Assembly (NCBI GenBank): GCA_024278595.1
Contig: JAJRSW010000097.1
Location: forward strand, 1 to 63,014
Source of the DNA: Fidelibacterota bacterium
GTDB taxonomy: Bacteria; Fidelibacterota; UBA8477; JABMPR01
Reading direction: 5' to 3'
DNA: 63,014 nt
The translations under genes and the position numbers were made by a program. Below, piece after piece: positions 35,128 to 42,386 of this stretch (within the stretch, counting starts at the first letter, position 1; each line of letters starts with the position of its first letter). The notes beneath the pieces are model-generated. The model had not been told where the DNA came from. It saw only the letters and a list, made by a program, of their open reading frames with translations, and searched no databases.

Positions 35128-35643
35128 ATGAAACAGATGTTCCTGATAATTAATATGCTAATCGTTGGAATGTTAAGCGCTGAAGAGGATACAATGATCG
35201 GAAAAACTGCACCTGATTTCACGCTGCTGGATGAGCAGGGAGTCAGTCATCATTTGGCTGATTATATCGGTCAGGATGTGGTGGTCTATTTTTACCCCAA
35301 GGATGATACGCCAGGATGTACCACAGAGGCTTGTGGCATCAGGGATAATTATTCCGTGTATCAGGAACGCAAAATTGTCGTGTTCGGCGTGAGTTGGGAT
35401 AGTAGTACATCGCATTTAAAATTTAAACAAAAACATGATCTACCCTTTTCGCTGTTATCGGACCTGGATAGGTCGGTGTCCAGGAACTATGGCTCTGCCG
35501 GTCTGTTTTTCCCCAAACGCAAGACCTTCCTCATTGATAAAAAAGGGGTCGTATTTCGGATCTATCAGTCTGTAGCGGTAAATACCCACGCGCTGGATAT
35601 CCTGAAGGACTTTGATGAGTATTACGCAGGTTCCAAGCCATAG
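35128..35643 (+). CDS. Exported PrxQ/Bcp-type peroxiredoxin
   Basis: This ~171-residue thiol peroxidase reduces hydroperoxides. The peroxidatic Cys64 and resolving Cys69 lie in TPGCTTEACGIRD, the CxxxxC arrangement of the PrxQ (Bcp) class, preceded by FYPKDD. DFTLLDEQG opens the thioredoxin-like fold and FLIDKKGVVFRIYQ is near the end. Unlike cytosolic Bcp it has a hydrophobic N-terminus (MFLIINMLIVGMLSAEED) that reads as a signal peptide, suggesting a periplasmic location. CTGGAG upstream serves as ribosome binding site, and the ATG at 35128 is preferred over the adjacent GTG at 35125. Confidence 0.9.
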   Translation: MKQMFLIINMLIVGMLSAEEDTMIGKTAPDFTLLDEQGVSHHLADYIGQDVVVYFYPKDDTPGCTTEACGIRDNYSVYQERKIVVFGVSWDSSTSHLKFKQKHDLPFSLLSDLDRSVSRNYGSAGLFFPKRKTFLIDKKGVVFRIYQSVAVNTHALDILKDFDEYYAGSKP

Positions 35644-35717
35644 AGGAAGGAAATGATGCTAAATTGTCGATCCGGATCTACTGAAAAGGCTCCCGCATCT
35701 TTTGGTTGAGAGTTTTT

Positions 35718-36173
35718 TTATGGGATTCTTTCCGGGCAGGGCAGCAGGGTTTTTGGGTTTTTTTTCACAAACCCCACCACAAATTCTTGAGCCAGCCAAC
35801 CCAGCTCGTTATTACTGGGACTCTGGACAAAATACCAAAGACCCCTCTGTTCGACTATAAAACAATGCCCGCCAGGCAGTGCGTGCCCGATTATTCGCGA
35901 ATCCTGGGTGAGCGTATCAGCGTATAAGGGAATTTGGTAATTTTTAATGATCCAGGCCTTGGACCGATCAAGTTTTCTACTCAGCTTACTGACTGACATC
36001 AATACAGTGAAATCTTCACAGTTTTCCATGCTCACATCCGTGAAAGTATGCGATCCACCAGTGCCTCGATCCCGGGTGAGAATAGTACTATATTTCTGAT
36101 TGGCATTTGACCCGCTGTCACAATTGAACAGTACAATTGAAACCAGGACAAAAATTTGGAATTGGTATCTCAT
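35718..36173 (-). CDS. Small lipoprotein with SH3-like domain
   Basis: This 151-residue protein has a lipoprotein signal (FVLVSIVLFNC; Cys as acylation site). From about residue 75 an SH3b-like beta-barrel is visible: YQIPLYADTLTQDSRIIGHA, then CFIVEQRGLWYFVQS and LGWLAQEFVVGF. Such domains bind peptidoglycan peptides or mediate protein contacts in the envelope. It has no operon partner and its function is unknown. Confidence 0.65.
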   Translation of the reverse strand: MRYQFQIFVLVSIVLFNCDSGSNANQKYSTILTRDRGTGGSHTFTDVSMENCEDFTVLMSVSKLSRKLDRSKAWIIKNYQIPLYADTLTQDSRIIGHALPGGHCFIVEQRGLWYFVQSPSNNELGWLAQEFVVGFVKKNPKTLLPCPERIP

Positions 36174-36223
36174 CGATACCTATTATCGTTGAACAGACCG
36201 GAATGTTAAGCCTATTCCGATAA

Positions 36224-36847
36224 TTATATGGAATCTAGAGGCCGGTGGAAAAGATAGTCAAATTTTTTTAGCTCTTGTCGAGCCTGTCTGGTACCGTCCT
36301 GACCCAGGATTTGGTACAGGATACTCCAGAAGTTTTGACTGTGATCTTTCTGGATCGTGTGCGCCAGTTCATGGAGGAGTACATAGTCTCGCAGATCAGC
36401 CGGTAGATAGTATAGCTTTTGATTGAGGCTGATATTGTTATTTGCGGAGCAAGAGCCCCAGCGACTTTTTTGATTTCGGATGCTGACTCTCTGGTAGCTG
36501 AATCCACACTGCCGGGCCAGATCATCAAGACGCCGGGTCAGGGCCTGTCTGATAGTAGAGCGCGGTATCTCTGGCTGAGTATCGAAAAAATGCCGCGACA
36601 GTTTTTCAGTTTCCTGAACCTTCCTGGTAGCTTTTCTGATCCAACCCCCATGCTCCCTGATGAATACCAGGGCCTTTCTGGTGGACCAGCCAGGAGGCAG
36701 TTTGACTTGAAGACCCAGAAAGGGTTTGACAGACAGTTTCAGTGATCTGGATCGGTCACTTCGGAAAAACGTGATCCGCCCATGCTCAGGATGGTTCACC
36801 TGCCAGGTTTTTTGATCGGTGGATCTAATTCGCGAGAAAGTGCGCAT
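36224..36847 (-). CDS. YgjP-type (DUF45) zinc metallopeptidase
   Basis: This 207-residue protein has the metal-binding HELAH motif in YVLLHELAHTIQKDHSQNFW, with a third ligand in the downstream DHSQNF (the HExxH...N-H-x-x-x-F-W arrangement of the YgjP/WLM family). It is preceded by the family's SRWGSCSANNNISLNQKLYY. The N-terminal half is a beta-rich YgjP domain. Its substrate is unknown; family members occur near nucleic-acid and restriction functions. The start overlaps the stop end of the upstream TPR regulator gene by 23 bases, so the two are probably cotranscribed. Confidence 0.85.
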   Translation of the reverse strand: MRTFSRIRSTDQKTWQVNHPEHGRITFFRSDRSRSLKLSVKPFLGLQVKLPPGWSTRKALVFIREHGGWIRKATRKVQETEKLSRHFFDTQPEIPRSTIRQALTRRLDDLARQCGFSYQRVSIRNQKSRWGSCSANNNISLNQKLYYLPADLRDYVLLHELAHTIQKDHSQNFWSILYQILGQDGTRQARQELKKFDYLFHRPLDSI

Positions 36848-38378
36848 CTATCCGGGTTAATTCGCGGGTTTTGTCAATAATAGATGGGTAGCTGAGATCG
36901 AGGATGTTGGCCATACGATGTTTATTATAACCGTACTTTTCGTAAAGGTAGTGGATCATTTCACGCTCGAAGATCTGGTTGACCTCATCCCAGGACAGAT
37001 CGGTATGGGTATTGAGGTAAGTCTGCAGCTCATGTGTCTCGCCAGGGGGAGCCTCTCCTCTGGCTGGTAACTGATAGCCCCGTGATTTCAACCTGTTTTG
37101 AATGGAGTACAGGGTGGAAGCAGGCAAGCCGAGTTTTTTTGCCATCCGTTTACTATTTGAATTAGCGTCGGTGTGATGGAGGATCAGTTGATATTGAAAG
37201 ATATCCTTGATCTCTTTCCAGGGTTTTCCGCCGGCAAAGGAAAAATGATCAATTTTCGCCGGGCTCCCACCGCCAACCACAGTGGCTTTTGCAGCTCGGC
37301 TTATTTTTAAATAAGCATCAGTGACCTTTTTCCGATCACCGGTCAAGCTGATACCATGCTCGGCATAGCGCTGGGAGTGATCAAAACCCAGTTTATAGTA
37401 ATATTCTGCCTGAGCCAGGTCTCCATAGTGGTCCCGGTAGATATCCCCCAGGTAAAGACATTCGCCTGGCAGACGGGAAACGCTATCAAGCTGCAGGGCG
37501 ACATCCAGAGCTTTTTTAATGTGCTCCACAGCAAGGTCAGGGTCCTGTCGTTTTTCAGCAATAAGAGCGAGATTTTCACCCAAAATGGGTAGAATGGGAT
37601 CCAGAGGGCCATCCGGAATAATTTTTAACAAAGTTTGTTCGGCCAACTCAATCTTTCCCTGGGAGTAATATGCAATTGCCCGAGCGTTATGTGTTTGGTT
37701 TACGTATACGTTCAAATCCATTTGCCTGGCCATTGCTATGGCGCCATCGAAAAACTCATGTGCCAAATTGTATTCCTGACGATTCTTGGCAATTATCCCT
37801 ATTGTTCTATATCCTATACATGTTGGTATATTCAAATTATGCGTTTCCAACTTCCTTAATGCGTTAATGATATGCCCAATAGGATAGCCATGTCCTCTAA
37901 CTAGAATTCGGGCTATTTGAAAGTCAAAAGCAAGTTTAAAATGAGAATTGGTCGTTAGGTGTTTCCCAGAGTAAAGTGCAGATAGGTTAACAGGTAGATT
38001 CCTAATTTTATCATTATGCAAGGTAATGACATAATCATATAGCGAAATAAGCTCGAGACGAATATTCTCACGGGGAAAGTTCGACTGCGAGAATATCATT
38101 GAAGATGCCTTCCCCAGTTGAGTGTAACTTTCAAATTCTCGCCCCCGCAAGGATAAGAATCGGGATTCCCCGATCTTTAACAGCGGGAAGCGCCAATCTT
38201 CAGGGGCTATCTGTTGCCGTAGTCTTTGATAGAGTTCTTCCGTTAATGATACATTGCCAAAACCGATCATGAGCAGGAATTCCCAAAACTCAGTGTCCTT
38301 TTCAATTCGTCCCTGTTTATTAAGAGTGGACCCTGAGAGTTTACTTGGTAGTATCTCTTGAAACTCTGATTCTTTCAT
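36825..38378 (-). CDS. TPR regulator with two Fis-like HTH modules (paralogue A)
   Basis: This ~517-residue protein starts at the ATG at 38378; an in-frame TTG at 38396 lies at the far end of a palindrome. Residues ~160-370 form TPR-like helix pairs (RAIAYYSQGKIELAEQTLLK, YKLGFDHSQRYAE). The C-terminus holds two similar modules of ~50 residues. One is WKEIKDIFQYQLILHHTDAN...KRMAKKLGLPASTLYSIQNR, the other WDEVNQIFEREMIHYLYEKY...HRMANILDLSYPSI. Both follow the Fis-type HTH pattern of sigma-54 activators. No AAA+ or receiver domain is present. It is probably a DNA-binding regulator sensing a protein partner through its TPRs. A paralogue of the same layout is encoded at 39620-41119. Confidence 0.7.
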   Translation of the reverse strand: MKESEFQEILPSKLSGSTLNKQGRIEKDTEFWEFLLMIGFGNVSLTEELYQRLRQQIAPEDWRFPLLKIGESRFLSLRGREFESYTQLGKASSMIFSQSNFPRENIRLELISLYDYVITLHNDKIRNLPVNLSALYSGKHLTTNSHFKLAFDFQIARILVRGHGYPIGHIINALRKLETHNLNIPTCIGYRTIGIIAKNRQEYNLAHEFFDGAIAMARQMDLNVYVNQTHNARAIAYYSQGKIELAEQTLLKIIPDGPLDPILPILGENLALIAEKRQDPDLAVEHIKKALDVALQLDSVSRLPGECLYLGDIYRDHYGDLAQAEYYYKLGFDHSQRYAEHGISLTGDRKKVTDAYLKISRAAKATVVGGGSPAKIDHFSFAGGKPWKEIKDIFQYQLILHHTDANSNSKRMAKKLGLPASTLYSIQNRLKSRGYQLPARGEAPPGETHELQTYLNTHTDLSWDEVNQIFEREMIHYLYEKYGYNKHRMANILDLSYPSIIDKTRELTRIDAHFLAN

Positions 38379-38395
38379 GACCCAAAATAGGGTCA
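38378..38395. promoter_or_regulatory. Palindrome at the start of TPR regulator A
   Basis: TGACCC-AAAATA-GGGTCA is a perfect 6-bp inverted repeat abutting the start codon of the reverse-strand regulator gene. Its position fits autoregulation or an RNA-level control; no protein is known for it. Confidence 0.45.
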
Positions 38396-38442
38396 AAACA
38401 ACAAAACGAAAATAGTTATTTTATGGCAGGAATATCGTGATG

Positions 38443-38835
38443 TTAGGCTTCCGGGTGGGGGTTAAAAGAGAAGGGGGACCGAAAATATTTTTTAGGCACC
38501 ACGGCAATCAGCTGATCCATATCATCTCGCTCAATTACCTCACATTCCAAGGTATGACCGACGATCATTTTTTCCAGTTCCAGCTTGGCCAGAATACCTG
38601 GTAAGGTGGAGGCGGCCGGTTTATCCATGCCATGGATGCGAATTTTTTCGATCCGTTTCACGTGACCATCAGCTGAGCCATCTTCGATCTGAACGCTGAT
38701 CTCAAAAGTATTACCGTCAACAATGCCTGTAACCAAGCCGCTGAGCTTCATTTTTTTCATAAGGGACATTCCCTGTTGCAATCCAATAACAGATCGGCGG
38801 GGTAGCTGTTGCTTGTTTGGACCAATGCTAGACAT
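38443..38835 (-). CDS. SNase-fold (thermonuclease-like) small protein, probably non-catalytic
   Basis: This is a 130-residue protein. The pattern GLVTGIVDGNTFEISVQIED, then RIHGMDKPAAS, ELEKMIVGHTLECEVI and DDMDQLIAVV follows the staphylococcal-nuclease OB-fold (V-x-D-G-D-T, R-L-x-G-I-D-x-P, L-L-x-G-K-x-V). The nuclease's usual Asp in GDT is Asn, and the catalytic Arg/Glu pair is not evident. It is likely a binding protein rather than a nuclease. An in-frame ATG at 38760 (MKKMKLSG) is a possible shorter start. Confidence 0.55.
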   Translation of the reverse strand: MSSIGPNKQQLPRRSVIGLQQGMSLMKKMKLSGLVTGIVDGNTFEISVQIEDGSADGHVKRIEKIRIHGMDKPAASTLPGILAKLELEKMIVGHTLECEVIERDDMDQLIAVVPKKYFRSPFSFNPHPEA

Positions 38836-39032
38836 GTGATGGGACGACCGATTTACCGGAAAAGAAGGTTGAGTTTATATGTGGTGGTTAACTTCATATA
38901 CAGCTAAAATCTAGTGCAATGAGACCGCCGGGGCAACAAAAATATTTATAATATATAAAAAATTATATAGAAAGTCTGATTAATATGTTATATTGCGCTT
39001 GGAGGATAACCATTTACCGGAGGAGAGTAATC

Positions 39033-39560
39033 ATGAAATTCACCACATTAGTTCTTTTGGCTGTGAGCTTGTTTGTCGGATGTGAAAATCCCGGGCAATC
39101 GGAAAGTGCACAAAAACTTTATCAGGGGCAAATTGTTGAGACCGGAAAAGCACCCTTCCTGCTCAATAGCAACAGTCTGGCTAAAGTTTCAGAAGGAACA
39201 GCGATAATTAATGAAACCACGGCTGCTGGTACCGTGTACGGCTTAGTGGATGGGTCAGTTGTTTATGCGGCTAGCGGCGGGGAAGTGCTGCCTGGTGATA
39301 CCTGGGTTGACAATCTGGATTCAAGCGCAATCGAAGTCAGCCTCACCGCTGGTCTGGTCATCACTTTTGACCAGCTTACCACGGTGACCATTATTGAGTC
39401 AGTCAATATCAGCTACCTGGATGAAAATGGTCAGGAGCTTCTTTTTTCAGGCAGCGGGGTTATTACGGCCATGGAAATATCGACTGGTTCGGATGGGTCG
39501 GTGACCCTGATCTCCAATGTAAAATTCTCAATTGGTGGTGAAGGTGGTGATCGTGGTTAA
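39033..39560 (+). CDS. Small lipoprotein with FecR-like repeat region
   Basis: The ATG at 39033 follows GGAGGAGAG, a strong ribosome binding site; the longer open frame from 38985 is unlikely. A lipoprotein signal is clear (TLVLLAVSLFVGC). The remaining ~155 residues are beta-rich and resemble FecR-type sheets (AKVSEGTAIINETTAAGTVY, IEVSLTAGLVITFDQLTTVT). It is probably an envelope lipoprotein of unknown role. It precedes TPR regulator B by 60 bases. Confidence 0.65.
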   Translation: MKFTTLVLLAVSLFVGCENPGQSESAQKLYQGQIVETGKAPFLLNSNSLAKVSEGTAIINETTAAGTVYGLVDGSVVYAASGGEVLPGDTWVDNLDSSAIEVSLTAGLVITFDQLTTVTIIESVNISYLDENGQELLFSGSGVITAMEISTGSDGSVTLISNVKFSIGGEGGDRG

Positions 39561-39565
39561 ATTTG

Positions 39566-39599
39566 AGTGACTTAATCACTATAAATGCTATCTTAGCAT
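39566..39599. promoter_or_regulatory. Two palindromes upstream of TPR regulator B
   Basis: AGTGA-CTTAA-TCACT (39566-39580) and ATGCTA-TCT-TAGCAT (39585-39599) lie 20-55 bases before the ATG at 39620. Either could be an operator; the second could also be a small hairpin after the lipoprotein gene. Confidence 0.4.
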
Positions 39600-39619
39600 G
39601 TAAATTATGAGGGAAATCC

Positions 39620-41119
39620 ATGCAAAAGTCTTTGATTCCAGATAAAAAGACCAATGAATGGCTGGAGTTTATCAGTCGTCTGGGACTGGTCAATATCGGA
39701 GATGCTCGAGCGGTTTTTCTATCGGGTGACTATGCCCAGCTCGCTGACCTGGGTCAGAAAGCGCTCTATACAGCTGGTCGGGGGAAGACCCTTTCACTTG
39801 AGGGCAATCTCATTGGTTCCAAATTGACTTTTGATGAAGCTCAATTATTGGCGGAGACCCGTAATGCTGAACAAAATTATGCCATTAAGGATGAAGTCCT
39901 GGCCTACGTCCATTATGAACGTGGCCTCTTCTTTGAAAAATTCGGGGAGCTGTTTATCGGGTTAAGCCTATTCCGGTCGGCCAAACGCTTGGTTGAATCC
40001 AAAACACTTGATTCCATCATTGACTACCAAATATCAGCCCTGCAATTGGAAAATGGCACGGGCAGTTCGGTTGAAGATGCCCGCCATTGGATCAATTTCT
40101 TTGCAAATAATGACCTGCAGATCATGCATATTATCGCCCTTTGGCGTCTTGCCCTGCATCACCGGGTCCAGGCCGAGTATGGGGAAACCGATAAGCTATT
40201 GATGACAGCCCTGGAATTGGGTATTGACTACCAGTATTTCTTTCTCGTGGAGCAGGTCAAGAATTCCTATGGCTATTTGTTGTACAGTCGCGGTGACCTG
40301 GCCGAGGCCAGAGTACTTTTTCGGTCTCTGATCGAAAATATTGAAAACAAATATTTGAAATCCACGGTCTTTGAGAATCTCTATCTCACCCATTTTGACG
40401 AAGCTGAATTCGATACTGCCGCTGACTATCTGGTGCGGGCGGTGGATCACAGCCAGAAATATTCGATCATTTCGCAGATTCCTGATGAATGTCGCCATTT
40501 AGGCGACCTATACCGGGAAAAGCTGCAAGTACCTGAGATGGCCACCCACTACTACAATATTGGCTCCCAGGCGGCACTGAAGATGGCTGAATTTGGCTTC
40601 AAGCTGAAAGGTGACCGACTTGAAGTCGTCAAACGATTCGAAAACCGCTCCAAGGTCGGGTACAGTTTGCCCGAGTCAATTGGAAGCAGGATCGACCCAT
40701 TTGCCTTTGCTGTCGGCAAGACCTGGAAACAGATCAATGACCTGTTTCAATTCTATCTGATCCGTAATCATCTTGAAACAGGTAACAATATAGCGAATCT
40801 TCCAGCGAAGCTGGGTTTGAAGCCAAGTACCTACTATGCTATTAAACGGCGTTTGAATCTACATGGGTTCAATTTCGAAGGGGATACGTCCCAATTGCCA
40901 GTCAATCTTAAAAAACGTGAGCAAGTCACACTGCGCGCCTACGTAAACGGCTTGACTGAATTAACCTGGGACAAAGCCAATCAGCACTTTGAAAAGGAGA
41001 TCATCGAATTCCTCTTTAAGCAGGTCGGTTATCAGAAGACCAAATTGGCTGAGGAATTGAACGTGAGCTATCCGACTGTACTGCAAAAAACCCGTTCCCT
41101 CAAGAGTATCCAGGGGTGA
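39620..41119 (+). CDS. TPR regulator with two Fis-like HTH modules (paralogue B)
   Basis: This 499-residue protein has the layout of 36825-38378. An N-terminal head (NEWLEFISRLGLVNIGDARA parallels EFWEFLLMIGFGNVSLTEEL of A) is followed by TPR-like repeats and a conserved DPFAFAVGKTWKQINDLFQF linker. Two Fis-like HTH modules follow (LPAKLGLKPSTYYAIKRRL and KLAEELNVSYPTVLQKTRSL). GAGGGAAA precedes the ATG. The family is unknown to me by name. A terminator follows directly, so it is not part of the pilus operon, although it lies just ahead of it. Confidence 0.7.
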   Translation: MQKSLIPDKKTNEWLEFISRLGLVNIGDARAVFLSGDYAQLADLGQKALYTAGRGKTLSLEGNLIGSKLTFDEAQLLAETRNAEQNYAIKDEVLAYVHYERGLFFEKFGELFIGLSLFRSAKRLVESKTLDSIIDYQISALQLENGTGSSVEDARHWINFFANNDLQIMHIIALWRLALHHRVQAEYGETDKLLMTALELGIDYQYFFLVEQVKNSYGYLLYSRGDLAEARVLFRSLIENIENKYLKSTVFENLYLTHFDEAEFDTAADYLVRAVDHSQKYSIISQIPDECRHLGDLYREKLQVPEMATHYYNIGSQAALKMAEFGFKLKGDRLEVVKRFENRSKVGYSLPESIGSRIDPFAFAVGKTWKQINDLFQFYLIRNHLETGNNIANLPAKLGLKPSTYYAIKRRLNLHGFNFEGDTSQLPVNLKKREQVTLRAYVNGLTELTWDKANQHFEKEIIEFLFKQVGYQKTKLAEELNVSYPTVLQKTRSLKSIQG

Positions 41120-41173
41120 TTATTGATTAGCTGAATCTATTCCAATAAACGGTGTGTATTTCGTACGTCCTCC

Positions 41174-41206
41174 ATGAGCCTCGAATGATCGGGGCTCATT
41201 TTTTTA
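41174..41206 (+). terminator. Intrinsic terminator after TPR regulator B
   Basis: ATGAGCCTCGA (41174-41184) pairs with TCGGGGCTCAT (41189-41199), 11 bp with one G-T pair, followed by seven Ts. This is a classical rho-independent terminator. Confidence 0.85.
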
Positions 41207-41555
41207 CACAGTCTCATTCTCCCAGGACTGCAGGTGCAGTCAAACCGCTATGGATTAAGAAAATATTACTTCAATAGCTGGCTCTGGTTACCTTGCCGTC
41301 ACATTCCGCTGAGATAGGCCAGGATTACTGCAGGATCCCATATTTAACAGAGGTTTGGATTAGGGTGCCCAGGATCCGGATCAGCTCTTCACAAGCAACA
41401 TTAAGGAAGCCTTGTAACACTCAGTATCATACTGGCATTAAGCCGATTTTATGTTTAAGTTAACTAGAATTTGCCGGAAGTCTGGATGAAGCTGAATTAG
41501 CGAACTTTAAGCTTTCTGCCAAAACAACAAATGTGATGAATGGATGCCATGACCC
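41207..41555. other. Intergenic region upstream of the type IV pilus locus
   Basis: I see no gene. The promoter of the pilus operon should lie here, but I find neither a convincing sigma-70 nor a sigma-54 site. Confidence 0.4.
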
Positions 41556-42386
41556 ATGCGATATTATGAGCTGATCGGACTCAAGCGAGAACCCTTCTCC
41601 ATGACACCAGATCCGGAGTTCTTTTTCGAATCCAAAGCACATGGTGAAATATTAAATCGCCTGGAAATAGCCCTGCGGTTAAATCGCGGACTCTCGGTGA
41701 TCATGGGTGGGATCGGGACCGGCAAAACAACCCTCTCACGCCTTCTGTTAAGTCGCTTCATAGATTTTGGAAAAGATTTCCAGTTTTATCTTATTATGGA
41801 TCCCACCTGGGAAAATACCAGGGAATTTCTGGTGTATCTCAAACGACTGTTTGGGCTTCGGGGAAGTTCTTTGTACCAGTCAGAAATGTTGAACCAGCTG
41901 GAAAATTTCCTCATCGACACTGCAATTAAAAAAGGCAAGCAGATCGTCCTTATTATTGATGAGGGTCAGAAAATGGGCGCTGAGCAGATCGAGGTGATCC
42001 GGACACTGCTCAACTTCGAGACCAACAGTCGTAAACTGATCCAGGTCGTGATCTTTGCTCAACCAGAGTTTAAAGAAGTGATCGATGCCCATGAAAATTT
42101 CAAGGATCGGATCGCTTTCGGTGCCAGGATCCCTCCGCTAGACCGTGAAGACACTATTTTGTTTGTAGATTTTCGGGTCAATGAAGCGGGTTATGAAGGG
42201 GAGAAACCACTTTTTTCCCAGGAAGCCAAGGAGATGATCTTTCAGCACACCGGCGGGTATCCCCGGAAGATCGTTAATATGTGTCACCATCTGATCGTAG
42301 ATATGCTGGTCTATAATAATAAGGTGGTGGACGGCGCTGCAGTTCTAAGCCGTATTAATAGTGATGAAAATAATTATGCCGGCTAG
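41556..42386 (+). CDS. ExeA/MshM-like AAA ATPase
   Basis: This 276-residue ATPase has the ExeA-family opening YYELIGLKREPFSMTPDPEF. Walker A is GGIGTGKTTLSRLL and Walker B IVLIIDEGQKM. The end is AFGARIPPLDREDTI...HTGGYPRKIVNMCHHL, as in GspA/ExeA and MshM. These proteins help assemble or position secretins through peptidoglycan. It is the first gene of the pilus locus and overlaps the PilM-PilN gene by 26 bases. Unlike ExeA it has no C-terminal membrane or peptidoglycan-binding part, so it is the MshM-like short form. Confidence 0.88.
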   Translation: MRYYELIGLKREPFSMTPDPEFFFESKAHGEILNRLEIALRLNRGLSVIMGGIGTGKTTLSRLLLSRFIDFGKDFQFYLIMDPTWENTREFLVYLKRLFGLRGSSLYQSEMLNQLENFLIDTAIKKGKQIVLIIDEGQKMGAEQIEVIRTLLNFETNSRKLIQVVIFAQPEFKEVIDAHENFKDRIAFGARIPPLDREDTILFVDFRVNEAGYEGEKPLFSQEAKEMIFQHTGGYPRKIVNMCHHLIVDMLVYNNKVVDGAAVLSRINSDENNYAG

